Shown in pieces: positions 26,373 to 35,710 of a DNA stretch of 64,000 nt; positions within the stretch are counted from its first letter, which is position 1, and every line of letters starts with the position of its first letter. The notes beneath the pieces were generated by a model. The model was not told the origin of the DNA, did not search any database, and was given only the letters and a program-made list of their open reading frames with translations. Made by a program: the position numbers and the translations under genes. This DNA comes from Alteromonas sp. BL110 (GTDB lineage: Bacteria > Pseudomonadota > Gammaproteobacteria > Enterobacterales > Alteromonadaceae): the NCBI RefSeq assembly GCF_003443615.1, contig NZ_CP031967.1, positions 558,001-622,000 on the forward strand, given 5' to 3'.

Positions 26373-27662
26373 ATGACAGCACCTGACTATCGCATAACAA
26401 TAATAGATTCTATCGAAAACCTTTCGAAAGAGCGTTGGCAACAACTCGCAAAAAATGCGGGCCCTTTTCTCTCCTATGAGTTTTTATATGCGTTAGAAAG
26501 CAGCGGTTCGTGCAAAAATGAATCGGGTTGGCAACCTTGTCATATTGCTATAACCCATGCTCAGCAAGAAAAAATCAGCCTCCTTGTTCCTGGCTTTCTG
26601 AAAACGCATAGCTATGGCGAGTATGTATTTGACCATGCATGGGCCAACGCATATGCGCAGCACGGGCTCGACTATTATCCTAAATGGATATCAGCAATTC
26701 CTTTCACCCCTGTTACAGGCCCAAGGATACTTTGCGATGATAGCGTAGCCCTAACGCCCACTCTTATAGAGAAACTGGAGCATACTTTGACAGAGTATGT
26801 AGCGTCAGTGTTTGGGGAAGAGCTTTCTTCTTTTCACTACCTGTTTCCCAATGAGAAAACGTCAGCACAACTTTTACTTAGCAGCGAAACGCAAGCTTCG
26901 GGTTTAACCCATGCTGCAAGGCGATATTTAACCCGTTACGCCGTTCAGTTTCAGTGGCATAACTACGGGTATAGTGACTTCGACGATTTTCTTAACGCAC
27001 TGACATCCCGCAAAAGGAAAGACATAAAGAAAAGCCGGCGAAAACTCAGTGAGCAAGGCGTTCGATTTACCCACCATACGGGAAATGAAATTAGCCCAAA
27101 AACTCTGCACTTTTTCACAAAGTGTTACAAAGCAACCTATTTAAAACGCAGCGGCCACGTGGGATATTTAAATGATGCGTTCTTTGAGCAACTTGTCGAC
27201 ACCATGAGTGACAACATGCTTATTGTAACTGCAATGGAAAATGAAGTTGCGGTAGCCAGCGCCCTATTTTTCTATGATGAAACAGGGCTGTATGGCAGGT
27301 ACTGGGGAGCACTTAAAGAAATAGACGGGTTACACTTTGCCTGCTGTTATTTTGAAGGCATTGAATTTGCCATCTCGAAAAAGCTAAAACTATTCAACCC
27401 CGGCACTCAGGGTGAACATAAAATACTTCGAGGTTTCGAGCCTATTTATTGCCGTTCACACCACAAATTAAGACATGCATCGTTCCACAGTGCTGTAGCA
27501 GACTTTTTACAGCGCGAAACGCCGCATATCGCAAGCTATTTTAATCAGGCACGGAATGCTTTACCGTTTAACAAGGAATTTGTGCCTACTTTAAAAACAA
27601 TGAGTGTCACTGCACCTAACGACGACACTTATAATCACAACGAGAAAAATGATGAAATATAA
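26373..27662 (+). CDS. FemAB-like / DUF482 N-acyltransferase-fold protein
   Basis: Protein of ~429 residues of the family once named for peptidoglycan recognition (PF04339-type, GNAT/FemAB fold). Recognisable are the N-terminal block IENLSKERWQQLAKNAGPFLSYEFLYALESSG, the middle SRKRKDIKKSRRKLSEQGV, and LKLFNPGTQGEHKILRGFEP near the end. No biochemical role is established to my knowledge. I chose ATG 26373; a TTG at 26340 is an alternative. Its stop overlaps the next gene's start (27649), so the M13 peptidase gene is translationally coupled. Confidence 0.8.
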   Translation: MTAPDYRITIIDSIENLSKERWQQLAKNAGPFLSYEFLYALESSGSCKNESGWQPCHIAITHAQQEKISLLVPGFLKTHSYGEYVFDHAWANAYAQHGLDYYPKWISAIPFTPVTGPRILCDDSVALTPTLIEKLEHTLTEYVASVFGEELSSFHYLFPNEKTSAQLLLSSETQASGLTHAARRYLTRYAVQFQWHNYGYSDFDDFLNALTSRKRKDIKKSRRKLSEQGVRFTHHTGNEISPKTLHFFTKCYKATYLKRSGHVGYLNDAFFEQLVDTMSDNMLIVTAMENEVAVASALFFYDETGLYGRYWGALKEIDGLHFACCYFEGIEFAISKKLKLFNPGTQGEHKILRGFEPIYCRSHHKLRHASFHSAVADFLQRETPHIASYFNQARNALPFNKEFVPTLKTMSVTAPNDDTYNHNEKNDEI

Positions 27663-29727
27663 ACTTCTTGCCGTAGCGATTGCGGCATCTTTAGGCCTTG
27701 CAGGTTGTGGCCAACCTGAACAAGCAAAAGACCAAGCCAGCAAAGTTGAAGCACCAGAGATGAAAGGCGAAGCTGAGCTAGGTTCTTTCGGCGTTGATTT
27801 GAGCGCGCGCAACGAGGCAGTAAAGCCTGGTGACGACTTCTTTATGTACGCCAGCGGAACATGGTACGACAACTATGAACTTCCAGCAGATAAAACCCGC
27901 TATGGCGCATTTACTGGTCTAGCGGAACGCAGTGAAGAGCAGGTCAAAAACATCATTGATGGGCTTATGGAGAAAACGTCTCTAAATGAGGAAGAGCAGC
28001 TTGTTCATGACTTCTTTGTTGCCTATATGGACACCGATACCATTAATGAAAAAGGTATTGAGCCAATTAAAGACGTACTTACGTCTATTGATAGTATTGA
28101 AAACAGAACTGACCTAACCAAAGCATTTGGTAATAGCTGGCTGGTGGGTTCAAGCACACCTATTTATGGTGGCATGTGGTACAACCGCCTTGACCCGAAT
28201 GAATACCAGCTAAGTGTTGGTGTAGGTGGTTTAGGCCTTCCTGATCGCGATTACTACCTAAGCGATAGCGAACGTTTTGTTAAAATTCGTGAAGCTTATG
28301 TAGCACACATTGAGGAAATGCTTAATTTTGCAGGCGAAGAAAACGCAGCAGAAAAAGCAGCGAACATTCTTGCTCTTGAGACACAAATTGCAGACATTCA
28401 ATGGCCCCGCGAAAAACGCCGTGACCGCGACCTAACGCTTAACCAAATCGAGCGTAGTAAATTGTCTGACGCATACCCGGGTTTTGATTGGGACACATAT
28501 TTTGCTCAAACTGGCTACAAGGTACCTGAGCTAAATATTAGTCAACCAGAGCCAGTCAAAGACGTTATAAAAATTATTAATGAGGCTGACTTAGCCGACT
28601 GGAAATCGTATTTGAAGTATCACACTATTTCAAATAACGCTGGCTTCCTTTCAGAAGATATCTACTTAGCTAATTTTGACTTCTTCGGTCGCACCCTGAG
28701 CGGCCAACAAGAGCCTCGCCCTCGCTGGAAGCGTGCAGTAAGCCAAATGTCAGGCACTGAGTCTCTGGGTTTTGCTATTGGTAAGATTTACGTTGACGAA
28801 TACTTCCCAGAGAGCTCAAAAGAGCAAATGGCGGAATTGGTTGAGAACTTGCGTACAGCGCTAGGTGAGCGTATTGAAAACCTAGACTGGATGAGCGAAG
28901 AAACCAAGGTTAACGCAAAAGAAAAGCTAATGGCGTTTAACCCTAAAATTGGCTACCCAGATGAATGGCAGTCATTCGACGGCGTTACCATTAGCGATAA
29001 AGACTTAGTGGGCAATGTGCGCAACCTACGTACTTTCTTTCAAGACCAGTCAGTTGAGCGCGAGCTAGAAAAAACTGACCGCAACCGCTGGGGTATGACA
29101 CCGCAGCGCGTTAATGCCTACTACAATAGTTCATTTAATGAAATTGTATTCCCAGCGGCTATTTTACAGCCGCCGTTTTTCGATCCAAATGCCGATGCAG
29201 CTGTTAACTACGGCGCTATTGGTGCGGTAATTGGCCATGAGATGGGCCACGGTTTTGACGACCAAGGTTCAAAGTCTGATGCCAACGGTATTCAGCGCAA
29301 CTGGTGGACAGATGCCGACCGTGCAGCATTTGAAGAAAAAGCAGACATGCTAGCCGAACAATACAGCCAATACGAGCCTATCGAAGGTAACTTCGTAAAC
29401 GGTCGCAACAGTTTAGGTGAGAACATTGGGGATGTGGGCGGTCTAGCTATGGCCTACCACGCTTACAAGCTAAGCCTTAACGGCAAAGAGGCGCCGGTAA
29501 TTGACGGCCTTACGGGCGATCAACGCTTCTTCCTAGCTTGGGCACAAGTGTGGAAAGAAAAGCGCACGGAAGAAAGCATGCTTAACCAGCTACGTGCAGG
29601 TACCCACGCACCGGGCCGTTACCGTGCTCAAGCGCCAAGAAACCATGATGCTTGGTATGAGGCGTTTGATGTGAAGCCAGGTGATGCACTATATCTTGCG
29701 CCAGAAGAGCGCGTGAGAATTTGGTAA
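27649..29727 (+). CDS. M13 family zinc metallopeptidase, lipoprotein
   Basis: Neprilysin/PepO-type oligopeptidase, ~692 residues. It begins with a lipoprotein signal (LLAVAIAASLGLAGC; lipidated Cys20), so it should be anchored in the periplasm or on the outer membrane. The zinc site is HEMGH at residues 530-534, with the third ligand in ENIGDVGG ~60 residues later. The conserved NAYYNSSFNEIVFPAAILQPPFF and the C-terminal tryptophan (RIW) are present. Start is one of two tandem ATGs (27649 or 27652), overlapping the upstream gene's stop by 14 bp. Likely trims peptides for uptake; substrate unknown. Confidence 0.93.
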   Translation: MMKYKLLAVAIAASLGLAGCGQPEQAKDQASKVEAPEMKGEAELGSFGVDLSARNEAVKPGDDFFMYASGTWYDNYELPADKTRYGAFTGLAERSEEQVKNIIDGLMEKTSLNEEEQLVHDFFVAYMDTDTINEKGIEPIKDVLTSIDSIENRTDLTKAFGNSWLVGSSTPIYGGMWYNRLDPNEYQLSVGVGGLGLPDRDYYLSDSERFVKIREAYVAHIEEMLNFAGEENAAEKAANILALETQIADIQWPREKRRDRDLTLNQIERSKLSDAYPGFDWDTYFAQTGYKVPELNISQPEPVKDVIKIINEADLADWKSYLKYHTISNNAGFLSEDIYLANFDFFGRTLSGQQEPRPRWKRAVSQMSGTESLGFAIGKIYVDEYFPESSKEQMAELVENLRTALGERIENLDWMSEETKVNAKEKLMAFNPKIGYPDEWQSFDGVTISDKDLVGNVRNLRTFFQDQSVERELEKTDRNRWGMTPQRVNAYYNSSFNEIVFPAAILQPPFFDPNADAAVNYGAIGAVIGHEMGHGFDDQGSKSDANGIQRNWWTDADRAAFEEKADMLAEQYSQYEPIEGNFVNGRNSLGENIGDVGGLAMAYHAYKLSLNGKEAPVIDGLTGDQRFFLAWAQVWKEKRTEESMLNQLRAGTHAPGRYRAQAPRNHDAWYEAFDVKPGDALYLAPEERVRIW

Positions 29728-29812
29728 CGCGTTGATTGAGCAGTTTGGTTAGCCATATAGTGGCCCATTGCCCCGGATAGCATAATGTATTGGGCACCAA
29801 CTGCTTAACATA

Positions 29813-29851
29813 TAAAAAAGGCGGTACGACTTATGTCCTACCGCCTTTTTA
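29813..29851 (+). terminator. Terminator after the M13 peptidase gene
   Basis: A stem AAGGCGGTA/TACCGCCTT with an ~11-nt loop is followed by a T-run on the plus strand. The A-run on the other side makes it usable also for the minus-strand gene betI. Confidence 0.85.
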
Positions 29852-29920
29852 TATTTAAAATATCAATACCTTGGGGGTTTTATCGCGTCTGCAGGAAGCG
29901 CTTATTTTCCGTGCGCTTGT

Positions 29921-30496
29921 TTATTTTCCGTATTGGGAAACTAAATCGCGAACGTACTGCTTAGAGCGCGCAACAGCTTCTGAGAAATCACCGTTCCCTA
30001 CGCTTCCCATTGAATAGCGCAGCCAATAACCATCAATTAATGCTGCGGTGGAGGCAGCGGCATTTTTGACCTGTGAAGGCTCAAGCAGCTTGCGGTAGCT
30101 GAAAGCTAAATTCCGCTCTAAGCGCTTATGATTAATAGTTTGCAGACGGTGCAGGCCTTCATTGTGAAGTGACAGAGCCCAGAAGTTAAACCAGGTATTG
30201 GTGGCGGAACTCGCCCCTTGCGTTTGTGAAAAATTATTTTCAATAATAAAATCAATCCGCTCTAACGGGTCGTCAATGCGCTGTGTAATTTTAAGTGCAT
30301 CGAGAAGGTGGCGCATAGTTGCTTCAATTAACCCTTGCTTATCACCGAAATAGTGACTGATTATTCCTGAAGAAAGCCCTGCTCTTTTACTAATTAAGCT
30401 AATTGTTGTGCCGTGATAGCCCACTTCAGCCATCACTTCCAGCGTTGCTTCAATTAATTGTTTCTTACGAACTGGCTCCATTCCCACCTTGGGCAT
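29921..30496 (-). CDS. betI: BetI-type TetR family repressor
   Basis: TetR-family repressor that senses choline in its best-known members. 191 residues, near the usual 195. The start MPKVGMEPVRKKQLIEATLEVMAEVG and the helix-turn-helix TTISLISKRAGLSSGIISHYFGDKQGLIEATMR (~residues 29-60) closely follow E. coli BetI. The C-terminal ligand domain contains DGYWLRYSMG. betA and betB, its usual partners, are not here; instead it lies 75 bp downstream of a TonB-dependent receptor on the same strand, and a BetI-like palindrome stands before that receptor (33066-33085). Confidence 0.88.
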   Translation of the reverse strand: MPKVGMEPVRKKQLIEATLEVMAEVGYHGTTISLISKRAGLSSGIISHYFGDKQGLIEATMRHLLDALKITQRIDDPLERIDFIIENNFSQTQGASSATNTWFNFWALSLHNEGLHRLQTINHKRLERNLAFSYRKLLEPSQVKNAAASTAALIDGYWLRYSMGSVGNGDFSEAVARSKQYVRDLVSQYGK

Positions 30497-30571
30497 GCTA
30501 CAACTCCAAACCTTAAATCTAAAAAAAATAACCTGCGACAGCGCTAAGCTGTCACAGGCATGATATCACGA

Positions 30572-32995
30572 TTAAAAGGTTAGGCGTGCGTTGACTGCAA
30601 CGGCGCGAGGAGCACCAATCCAAAATGCGCCAGGTGCTATGGTGGACGCATAGTCTTCATCAAACAGATTGTTTACTGTTAAACGAACCTCCAGTTCCTC
30701 AATACCTGGGCCAATGTTTTCAATGAAACCACCAATATAAAAATCACTAACTATGTAGTCATCGACTTGTGCGGCATTTTCAATGTCTAGGTAGCGGCTA
30801 TCAACGTATTTGGTCGACAGGCCAGCAAAGTAGTTATCGCGCGCCCAGTCGAGGCTCACAACCGCCATTGTGTCAGGCGTACCGATAACGGTATTACCTT
30901 CAATAGCTACCAGCGATACCTCAGGGTTTTCAGCGTCTGCAATGGCCGCTTGGGCGTCAGCAAGAGTATCGTATTGCGTACCTGAACTGCCTACCGTCGC
31001 AACGTACTCAGAATCGCTTAGGGTAATAGAGGTAAACAATGAGAACTCGTCGGTTAGCATAACGTCTGCTGAAATTTCGAAACCGCTAGACTCGATTCCC
31101 CCTACATTTTTATAACCACCAGCGGCGGCTTCAAGAAAGTCTATACCCTCTGAAGTTTCGTTACTGGTAAACTGAATACGGTCGTTAAACTCAATATTGT
31201 AGTAGGTCACACTGGCGTTGAAGCCCGGTGATGCGTAGCGGAAACCCACGTCAATGTTGTCAGCTGTTTCTGGCTTTATAAAACGAAGGTCGGTGTCGTT
31301 GCGTTCAAGCTGGGCGTCTTTTATTGCTGCGAAGTTTTCACCGTAACCCGCGAAAACCTCTACTCCTTCAATGGGTAAAGGAGCGACAATACCTGCTGAA
31401 AACAATGTATCTGAATCAGTATTCACCGCTAAGTTGTTAGCCGAATCAAAATTGTCCGTTTTTTCAATATCGACGTTAAACTTCTTCGCACCGGCACGGA
31501 TACGAGCAAAACCTAGGTCTAGCTCGTCTTCCACATAGTACATTAGGGTATCAACCGGGAATGTTCTGTCGTACTGCACCCAATAAGGCACGTTGTCATA
31601 ATCTACACTGATAGATGAATTGGTGATCTTGTGCCAGTCTCGTGACTCACCTCGCTCATAGTCTTCCCACCAAATACCGAATCGTACCGTATTATCAAAG
31701 TCACCTATTTTGGTGTACCACACTGCATCGGCATTTATACCGAAGCGCTCCTTGTCATAATGGGTGTGGCGGTAAGAACCTACTGGAATAGCGCCTTGCT
31801 CATGACAGCCCGGATCGTACTGTGCACCTGCACCGCCATAAGGAAAGGTTAGTGAGCTTTGGCAACCTTCAATAGGATTTAGCTGATTGCCTTGTCTATC
31901 CACGAAGTAGATTTGACCGAGTTCTTGCCCGCCGTAAACCGTATTACCGACCACAAGTTCAGAGTGTCCTTGCGCACCGTCATCAGTGATATCAACGATA
32001 TAAGGTGGAACCCATTCACCGCGACCTTCGTTGTCGTGATAGTACACGTTAGTCATAAAGTCGACTTGGCCAATGGTAAATTCAGCCTGAAGATAGGCAA
32101 AAAGGTTTTCTCGTAATGTAGACCAACCTCTGCGATATGCCTGATCCTGATACGGCACACCTGTCCATTCGTCAGTTAGCTGATCCCAGTCCGGGTTTTG
32201 CTCATATTGCGCTAAACCATAAATACGCTGGTAGTTGTCTTCGTGGGTATCGTCGTAAGACAGGTAACCGGTAAGTGATACATCGCTAACGGTAGAGATG
32301 AACTTCATAGCTAAATGGTCGCGGGTATTTTCCGCAGCCTGCTGCATAAAGTCAGAGCTTTCTTGACTTGAAAGGCTTATCCAAGCGTAAGTGTCTTTAA
32401 ATATTTCGCCCGTTTCATAACGCACATAATATTTTGACGCATCAAACGAGCCTGCGGTTACGCTGGTGACTAAGCCTTTCTCTATTGACGGGTCTATGGT
32501 GGTGAAGTTTAACGTACCGCCTAATGCTTCGTGTGAACGAGAAGCGATATCAGCCGTACCCTGTGACACCTCTACGCCATTAACATTCTCAGTATCGATA
32601 TAGCGATTGGCTTTTGCACCTCCACCGTAGTTTGAATTACCGTTGGCAATCCCGTCTACCGTCATACCTATTTGCTGTTCGTTTAGGTTTACCTGAAACC
32701 CACGAATAACGATAGACGTTGACCAATCATCAGCACCAAAGGTATCGCCTTCGTTAATAAGTACACCAGGCAAATTGTCCACCGCGGCTAAAACGCTACT
32801 AAGGTTTGCCTGCTGTTTAAACATATCTTCGCTGGTTGCGTTGTTCGCGTAAGAAACGCTGCGCCCGACAACGGTAATTTCTTCTATACGTTCTTCCTCA
32901 GCGCGTACCGCTTCTTCTGCCGAAACTTGCGACGATGCAGCCATAGGTGAAAGTGCAGCAAGTATTGCTATGGACAATTTATTGTATGATTTCAT
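30572..32995 (-). CDS. TonB-dependent receptor
   Basis: Outer-membrane transporter, 807 residues with a signal peptide (~1-26, ending QVSAEE). A short TonB-box-like stretch EEITVVGR is followed by the plug domain (NLSSVLAAVDNLPGVLINEG ... STSIVIRGFQVNLNEQQIGMTVDGIANG) and a 22-strand-type barrel ending with a terminal phenylalanine (AVAVNARLTF), the outer-membrane sorting signal. It precedes betI in the same direction and has a BetI-like palindrome 71-90 bp upstream. I infer a substrate tied to choline or betaine, but the sequence alone does not show this. Confidence 0.92.
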   Translation of the reverse strand: MKSYNKLSIAILAALSPMAASSQVSAEEAVRAEEERIEEITVVGRSVSYANNATSEDMFKQQANLSSVLAAVDNLPGVLINEGDTFGADDWSTSIVIRGFQVNLNEQQIGMTVDGIANGNSNYGGGAKANRYIDTENVNGVEVSQGTADIASRSHEALGGTLNFTTIDPSIEKGLVTSVTAGSFDASKYYVRYETGEIFKDTYAWISLSSQESSDFMQQAAENTRDHLAMKFISTVSDVSLTGYLSYDDTHEDNYQRIYGLAQYEQNPDWDQLTDEWTGVPYQDQAYRRGWSTLRENLFAYLQAEFTIGQVDFMTNVYYHDNEGRGEWVPPYIVDITDDGAQGHSELVVGNTVYGGQELGQIYFVDRQGNQLNPIEGCQSSLTFPYGGAGAQYDPGCHEQGAIPVGSYRHTHYDKERFGINADAVWYTKIGDFDNTVRFGIWWEDYERGESRDWHKITNSSISVDYDNVPYWVQYDRTFPVDTLMYYVEDELDLGFARIRAGAKKFNVDIEKTDNFDSANNLAVNTDSDTLFSAGIVAPLPIEGVEVFAGYGENFAAIKDAQLERNDTDLRFIKPETADNIDVGFRYASPGFNASVTYYNIEFNDRIQFTSNETSEGIDFLEAAAGGYKNVGGIESSGFEISADVMLTDEFSLFTSITLSDSEYVATVGSSGTQYDTLADAQAAIADAENPEVSLVAIEGNTVIGTPDTMAVVSLDWARDNYFAGLSTKYVDSRYLDIENAAQVDDYIVSDFYIGGFIENIGPGIEELEVRLTVNNLFDEDYASTIAPGAFWIGAPRAVAVNARLTF

Positions 32996-33065
32996 GTGTT
33001 TCCCAAACTAGTTGTGTATTGTTTGCACACTACTTTAGTAGGGTATTGTTACACTTCCGTTAAGT

Positions 33066-33085
33066 TTAATTGAACAATCAATTAA
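33066..33085. promoter_or_regulatory. BetI-like palindromic operator upstream of the TonB receptor
   Basis: TTAATTGAACAATCAATTAA is a palindrome with 8-bp arms around ACAA. Its core ATTGAACAATCAAT differs only at the two central bases from the BetI-type core ATTGAACGTTCAAT as I remember it. The next-but-one gene on this strand is betI, which supports the reading. Confidence 0.6.
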
Positions 33086-33191
33086 TTTAACTGCTAAGTT
33101 TTTCCTGGGAGGGTATGCTTAATTCGACTTGGAAGTTGTAAACCTTCCTCAATAAATCGCCGTGCTACAGGAAAAATTAAGCTATGGGTAT

Positions 33192-33221
33192 AAAAAAGCC
33201 CTCCAGAGGAGGGCTAAAAAA
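33192..33221 (-). terminator. Terminator after the SulP gene
   Basis: A stem AGCCCTCC/GGAGGGCT with a 3-nt loop is flanked by A-runs on one side and T-runs (minus strand) on the other, 31 bp after the SulP stop. Confidence 0.88.
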
Positions 33222-33251
33222 GGGAAAGGTTTTGTTTACGTCAAACTCTTA

Positions 33252-34886
33252 TTACGATTGCGTTGCGGCTTGAAAGCTCGTGTTGCTTTCAGTCCCGACT
33301 ACTTGCTTTTTTGCATAAAGTAAAGCGTCGTGAAGAGTTTCGAAGTTAGGTATACCTGGGTGCGCTTCGTTTACGCCCTCAAGTACCTTGTTAACTTCGG
33401 CATTAGCGCCACAAATTACAAGCTGTCGACCAGCAGCAAGTGCGTCTGATGTTACTGTATCAACTGCCATAGCCGCCGATACATCCATCAAAGGTACTCG
33501 AGAGAAGTCTAAGATAGTTACTTTAGAACCCGGTTTCACTCGCTCACGCACGTGATGCCCCAAATCAGCTGCCGCGCCAAAGCTAAGTGGACCGCCAAAG
33601 CTAAAGATTGACACTTTATCTTTAAGCGACTCTAATAGGTCATTCTCTTTAGGATCATTTAGCGATTCAGGGATCTTCTTAAGCTCCTCAATTTGAAGTT
33701 GTGCAATCTGCTTAACGTATGCAAGTGCAGCAAATACCACGCCCACACCAACCGCTGTAATTAAGTCTACAAACACCGTTAGAGCAAGCACCATAATCAT
33801 TAGGCCAAAGTCCCAACGTGGTCCTTTATGTGCGCGTTTCAGGTAGCTCCAGTCGATAATGTCCAATCCAACCTTAACCAGAATACCAGCAAGTACTGCG
33901 TGAGGAATTTGCGCCGCTAATGGGCTAAGACCTAACACGATGGCTAGAAGCACTAACGCGTGAACCATACCAGAAATGTTGTATTTACCACCGCTACGGA
34001 TGTTTACAACCGTACGCATGGTTGCGCCAGCTCCTGCGATACCGCCAATAAGACCAGCAAATGTGTTACCGATACCTTGACCAATTAGCTCTTTATTACT
34101 GTCGTGGCGAGTACGAGTCATGTTATCAGCAACTAGTGACGTTAATAGGCTATCGATAGCGCCCAATACGGCAAGAATAAACGCGGCTTCAAGAATTAGC
34201 AGTGCTTTACTTTGGTCGAAGACTGGTAGGTGAAGGCTTGGTAAACCAGTAGGGATGTCGCCAAGAATTGGTACTGAAAGCGCTAAACTTACCAGCGTAC
34301 CAATAATTAGCGCAGCAAGTGCGCCTGGGACATACTTGCCTAATTGAGGAGGCCATTTGTATGCAATTACTAATGTACCTAAACCTAGTGCAAGTGTAGC
34401 AAAGTCAATGTCAGCAAGGGCTGTAGGAAGATAAGACAGTGCACCAATTGTTCCACCTGGAGGCTCATGACCCAACAGTCTTCCTAATTGAAGGATAATA
34501 ATAATCGCACCAATGCCCGACATGAAGCCCGAAATTACCGGATAAGGCACTAATCGTATGTACTGACCTACGCCAAGCACACCAAATACAATTTGGAATA
34601 TACCCGCCAATATCACTGCTGTGAATATAAGGCTAACGTCGCCAGAAAGGCTTGCGAATAAGCCGGCAAGTACAACCACCATTGGTCCTGTAGGACCTGA
34701 AATTTGCGCCGGCGTTCCACCAAACAGCGCAGCAAAAAAGCCAACGGCGATAGCACCGTACAGACCGGCCATCGGCCCAAGACCTGATGCTACACCAAGT
34801 GCAAGCGCCAGGGGTAAAGCAACGATACCGGCCGTTAGACCGCCGGTAAAATCGCCTCGTAAGTTAGAAAGATTAAATTTAACCAT
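33252..34886 (-). CDS. SulP family anion transporter (likely bicarbonate)
   Basis: Inner-membrane SLC26/SulP transporter, 544 residues. An N-terminal membrane part of 10-14 helices starts DFTGGLTAGIVALPLALALGVASGLGPMAGLYGAI, with the family motif SGPTGPMVVVLAG. A C-terminal STAS domain (~430-530) has VTILDFSRVPLMDVSAAMAVDTV. It lies 11 bp after a beta-carbonic anhydrase gene in one operon, and SulP proteins paired in this way are bicarbonate/Na+ carriers (BicA-like) in marine bacteria. Sulfate or another anion cannot be excluded by sequence. Confidence 0.88.
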   Translation of the reverse strand: MVKFNLSNLRGDFTGGLTAGIVALPLALALGVASGLGPMAGLYGAIAVGFFAALFGGTPAQISGPTGPMVVVLAGLFASLSGDVSLIFTAVILAGIFQIVFGVLGVGQYIRLVPYPVISGFMSGIGAIIIILQLGRLLGHEPPGGTIGALSYLPTALADIDFATLALGLGTLVIAYKWPPQLGKYVPGALAALIIGTLVSLALSVPILGDIPTGLPSLHLPVFDQSKALLILEAAFILAVLGAIDSLLTSLVADNMTRTRHDSNKELIGQGIGNTFAGLIGGIAGAGATMRTVVNIRSGGKYNISGMVHALVLLAIVLGLSPLAAQIPHAVLAGILVKVGLDIIDWSYLKRAHKGPRWDFGLMIMVLALTVFVDLITAVGVGVVFAALAYVKQIAQLQIEELKKIPESLNDPKENDLLESLKDKVSIFSFGGPLSFGAAADLGHHVRERVKPGSKVTILDFSRVPLMDVSAAMAVDTVTSDALAAGRQLVICGANAEVNKVLEGVNEAHPGIPNFETLHDALLYAKKQVVGTESNTSFQAATQS

Positions 34887-34897
34887 AGTGTCTGACC

Positions 34898-35551
34898 TTA
34901 TTCGCCGCGCGAAAGCTGGGCTTCTGCAGCGCTTTGGTCCATAGCTTCAAACTCACCGTTTTCGGCGTTGTAGCAAAGCACATCACCTTCACCGATGTTA
35001 TAAACCCAACCGTGTAGCTTAACCTGACCTGTCGCAATTTTTGCTGCCACAGAAGGGTGGGTGCGAAGGTGCTGAATTTGTTGTACTACGTTTTCTTTTG
35101 TTACCGCTTCTAAATCTTCTAGCGACAATTCTGAATGACCGCAGCGCTCTTTAACTACGTCAGTAGCAACACGACAGTGACCTAGCCATTCTTTAACATG
35201 TGGTAGTGAACTCAAACCTTCTGGGTTGATAGCTCCCTTCATTGCGCCACAGTCAGTGTGGCCACAGATAACAATATGAGAAACACCCAACGCGGCTACA
35301 GCAAATTCAATAGATGCCGTCATGCCACCGGTTTGATTACTGTGAGGAGGAACGATATTGCCCGCATTACGGCAGATAAAAAGCTCACCTGGGTCAGTCT
35401 GAGTTACCAAGTTAGGGTCGATACGTGAGTCTGAACACGTAATGAAAAGCACTTCTGGGTTTTGGCCGGTTGCTAGTTTTTGGAACGTAGCTTTCTTATT
35501 CGGATAGACTTCTTTCTGAAATTTAGCAACACCAGAGATAACGTGATCCAT
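34898..35551 (-). CDS. can: Beta-carbonic anhydrase
   Basis: Zinc enzyme that interconverts CO2 and bicarbonate in the cytosol. 217 residues. The zinc ligands are Cys39 (CSDSRID, with the Asp41-Arg43 dyad), His98 and Cys101 (HTDCGAMKG), all intact. First gene of an operon with a SulP transporter and divergent from a LysR-type regulator across 159 bp. Together they suggest inducible inorganic-carbon supply. Confidence 0.95.
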   Translation of the reverse strand: MDHVISGVAKFQKEVYPNKKATFQKLATGQNPEVLFITCSDSRIDPNLVTQTDPGELFICRNAGNIVPPHSNQTGGMTASIEFAVAALGVSHIVICGHTDCGAMKGAINPEGLSSLPHVKEWLGHCRVATDVVKERCGHSELSLEDLEAVTKENVVQQIQHLRTHPSVAAKIATGQVKLHGWVYNIGEGDVLCYNAENGEFEAMDQSAAEAQLSRGE

Positions 35552-35641
35552 ATATAACTCCCAATTTTTTTAATAATTGTAATGATTATGTAATTACGCC
35601 AGTTTCACCTGATAGATTAATAGTTTAATATACTAACTCGC

Positions 35642-35658
35642 GATAGCTAAATACTATC
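35642..35658. promoter_or_regulatory. Candidate LysR-type operator (GATAG-N7-CTATC)
   Basis: An inverted repeat, GATAGCTAAATACTATC, of the T-N11-A form preferred by LysR-type regulators. It lies in the divergent gap between the carbonic anhydrase and the LysR-type gene, 53 bp before the latter. Confidence 0.5.
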
Positions 35659-35710
35659 ACAACCAAAACATCATCAACTATAAGTCTAGTAAGAGAAGGC
35701 TAATTCCACC

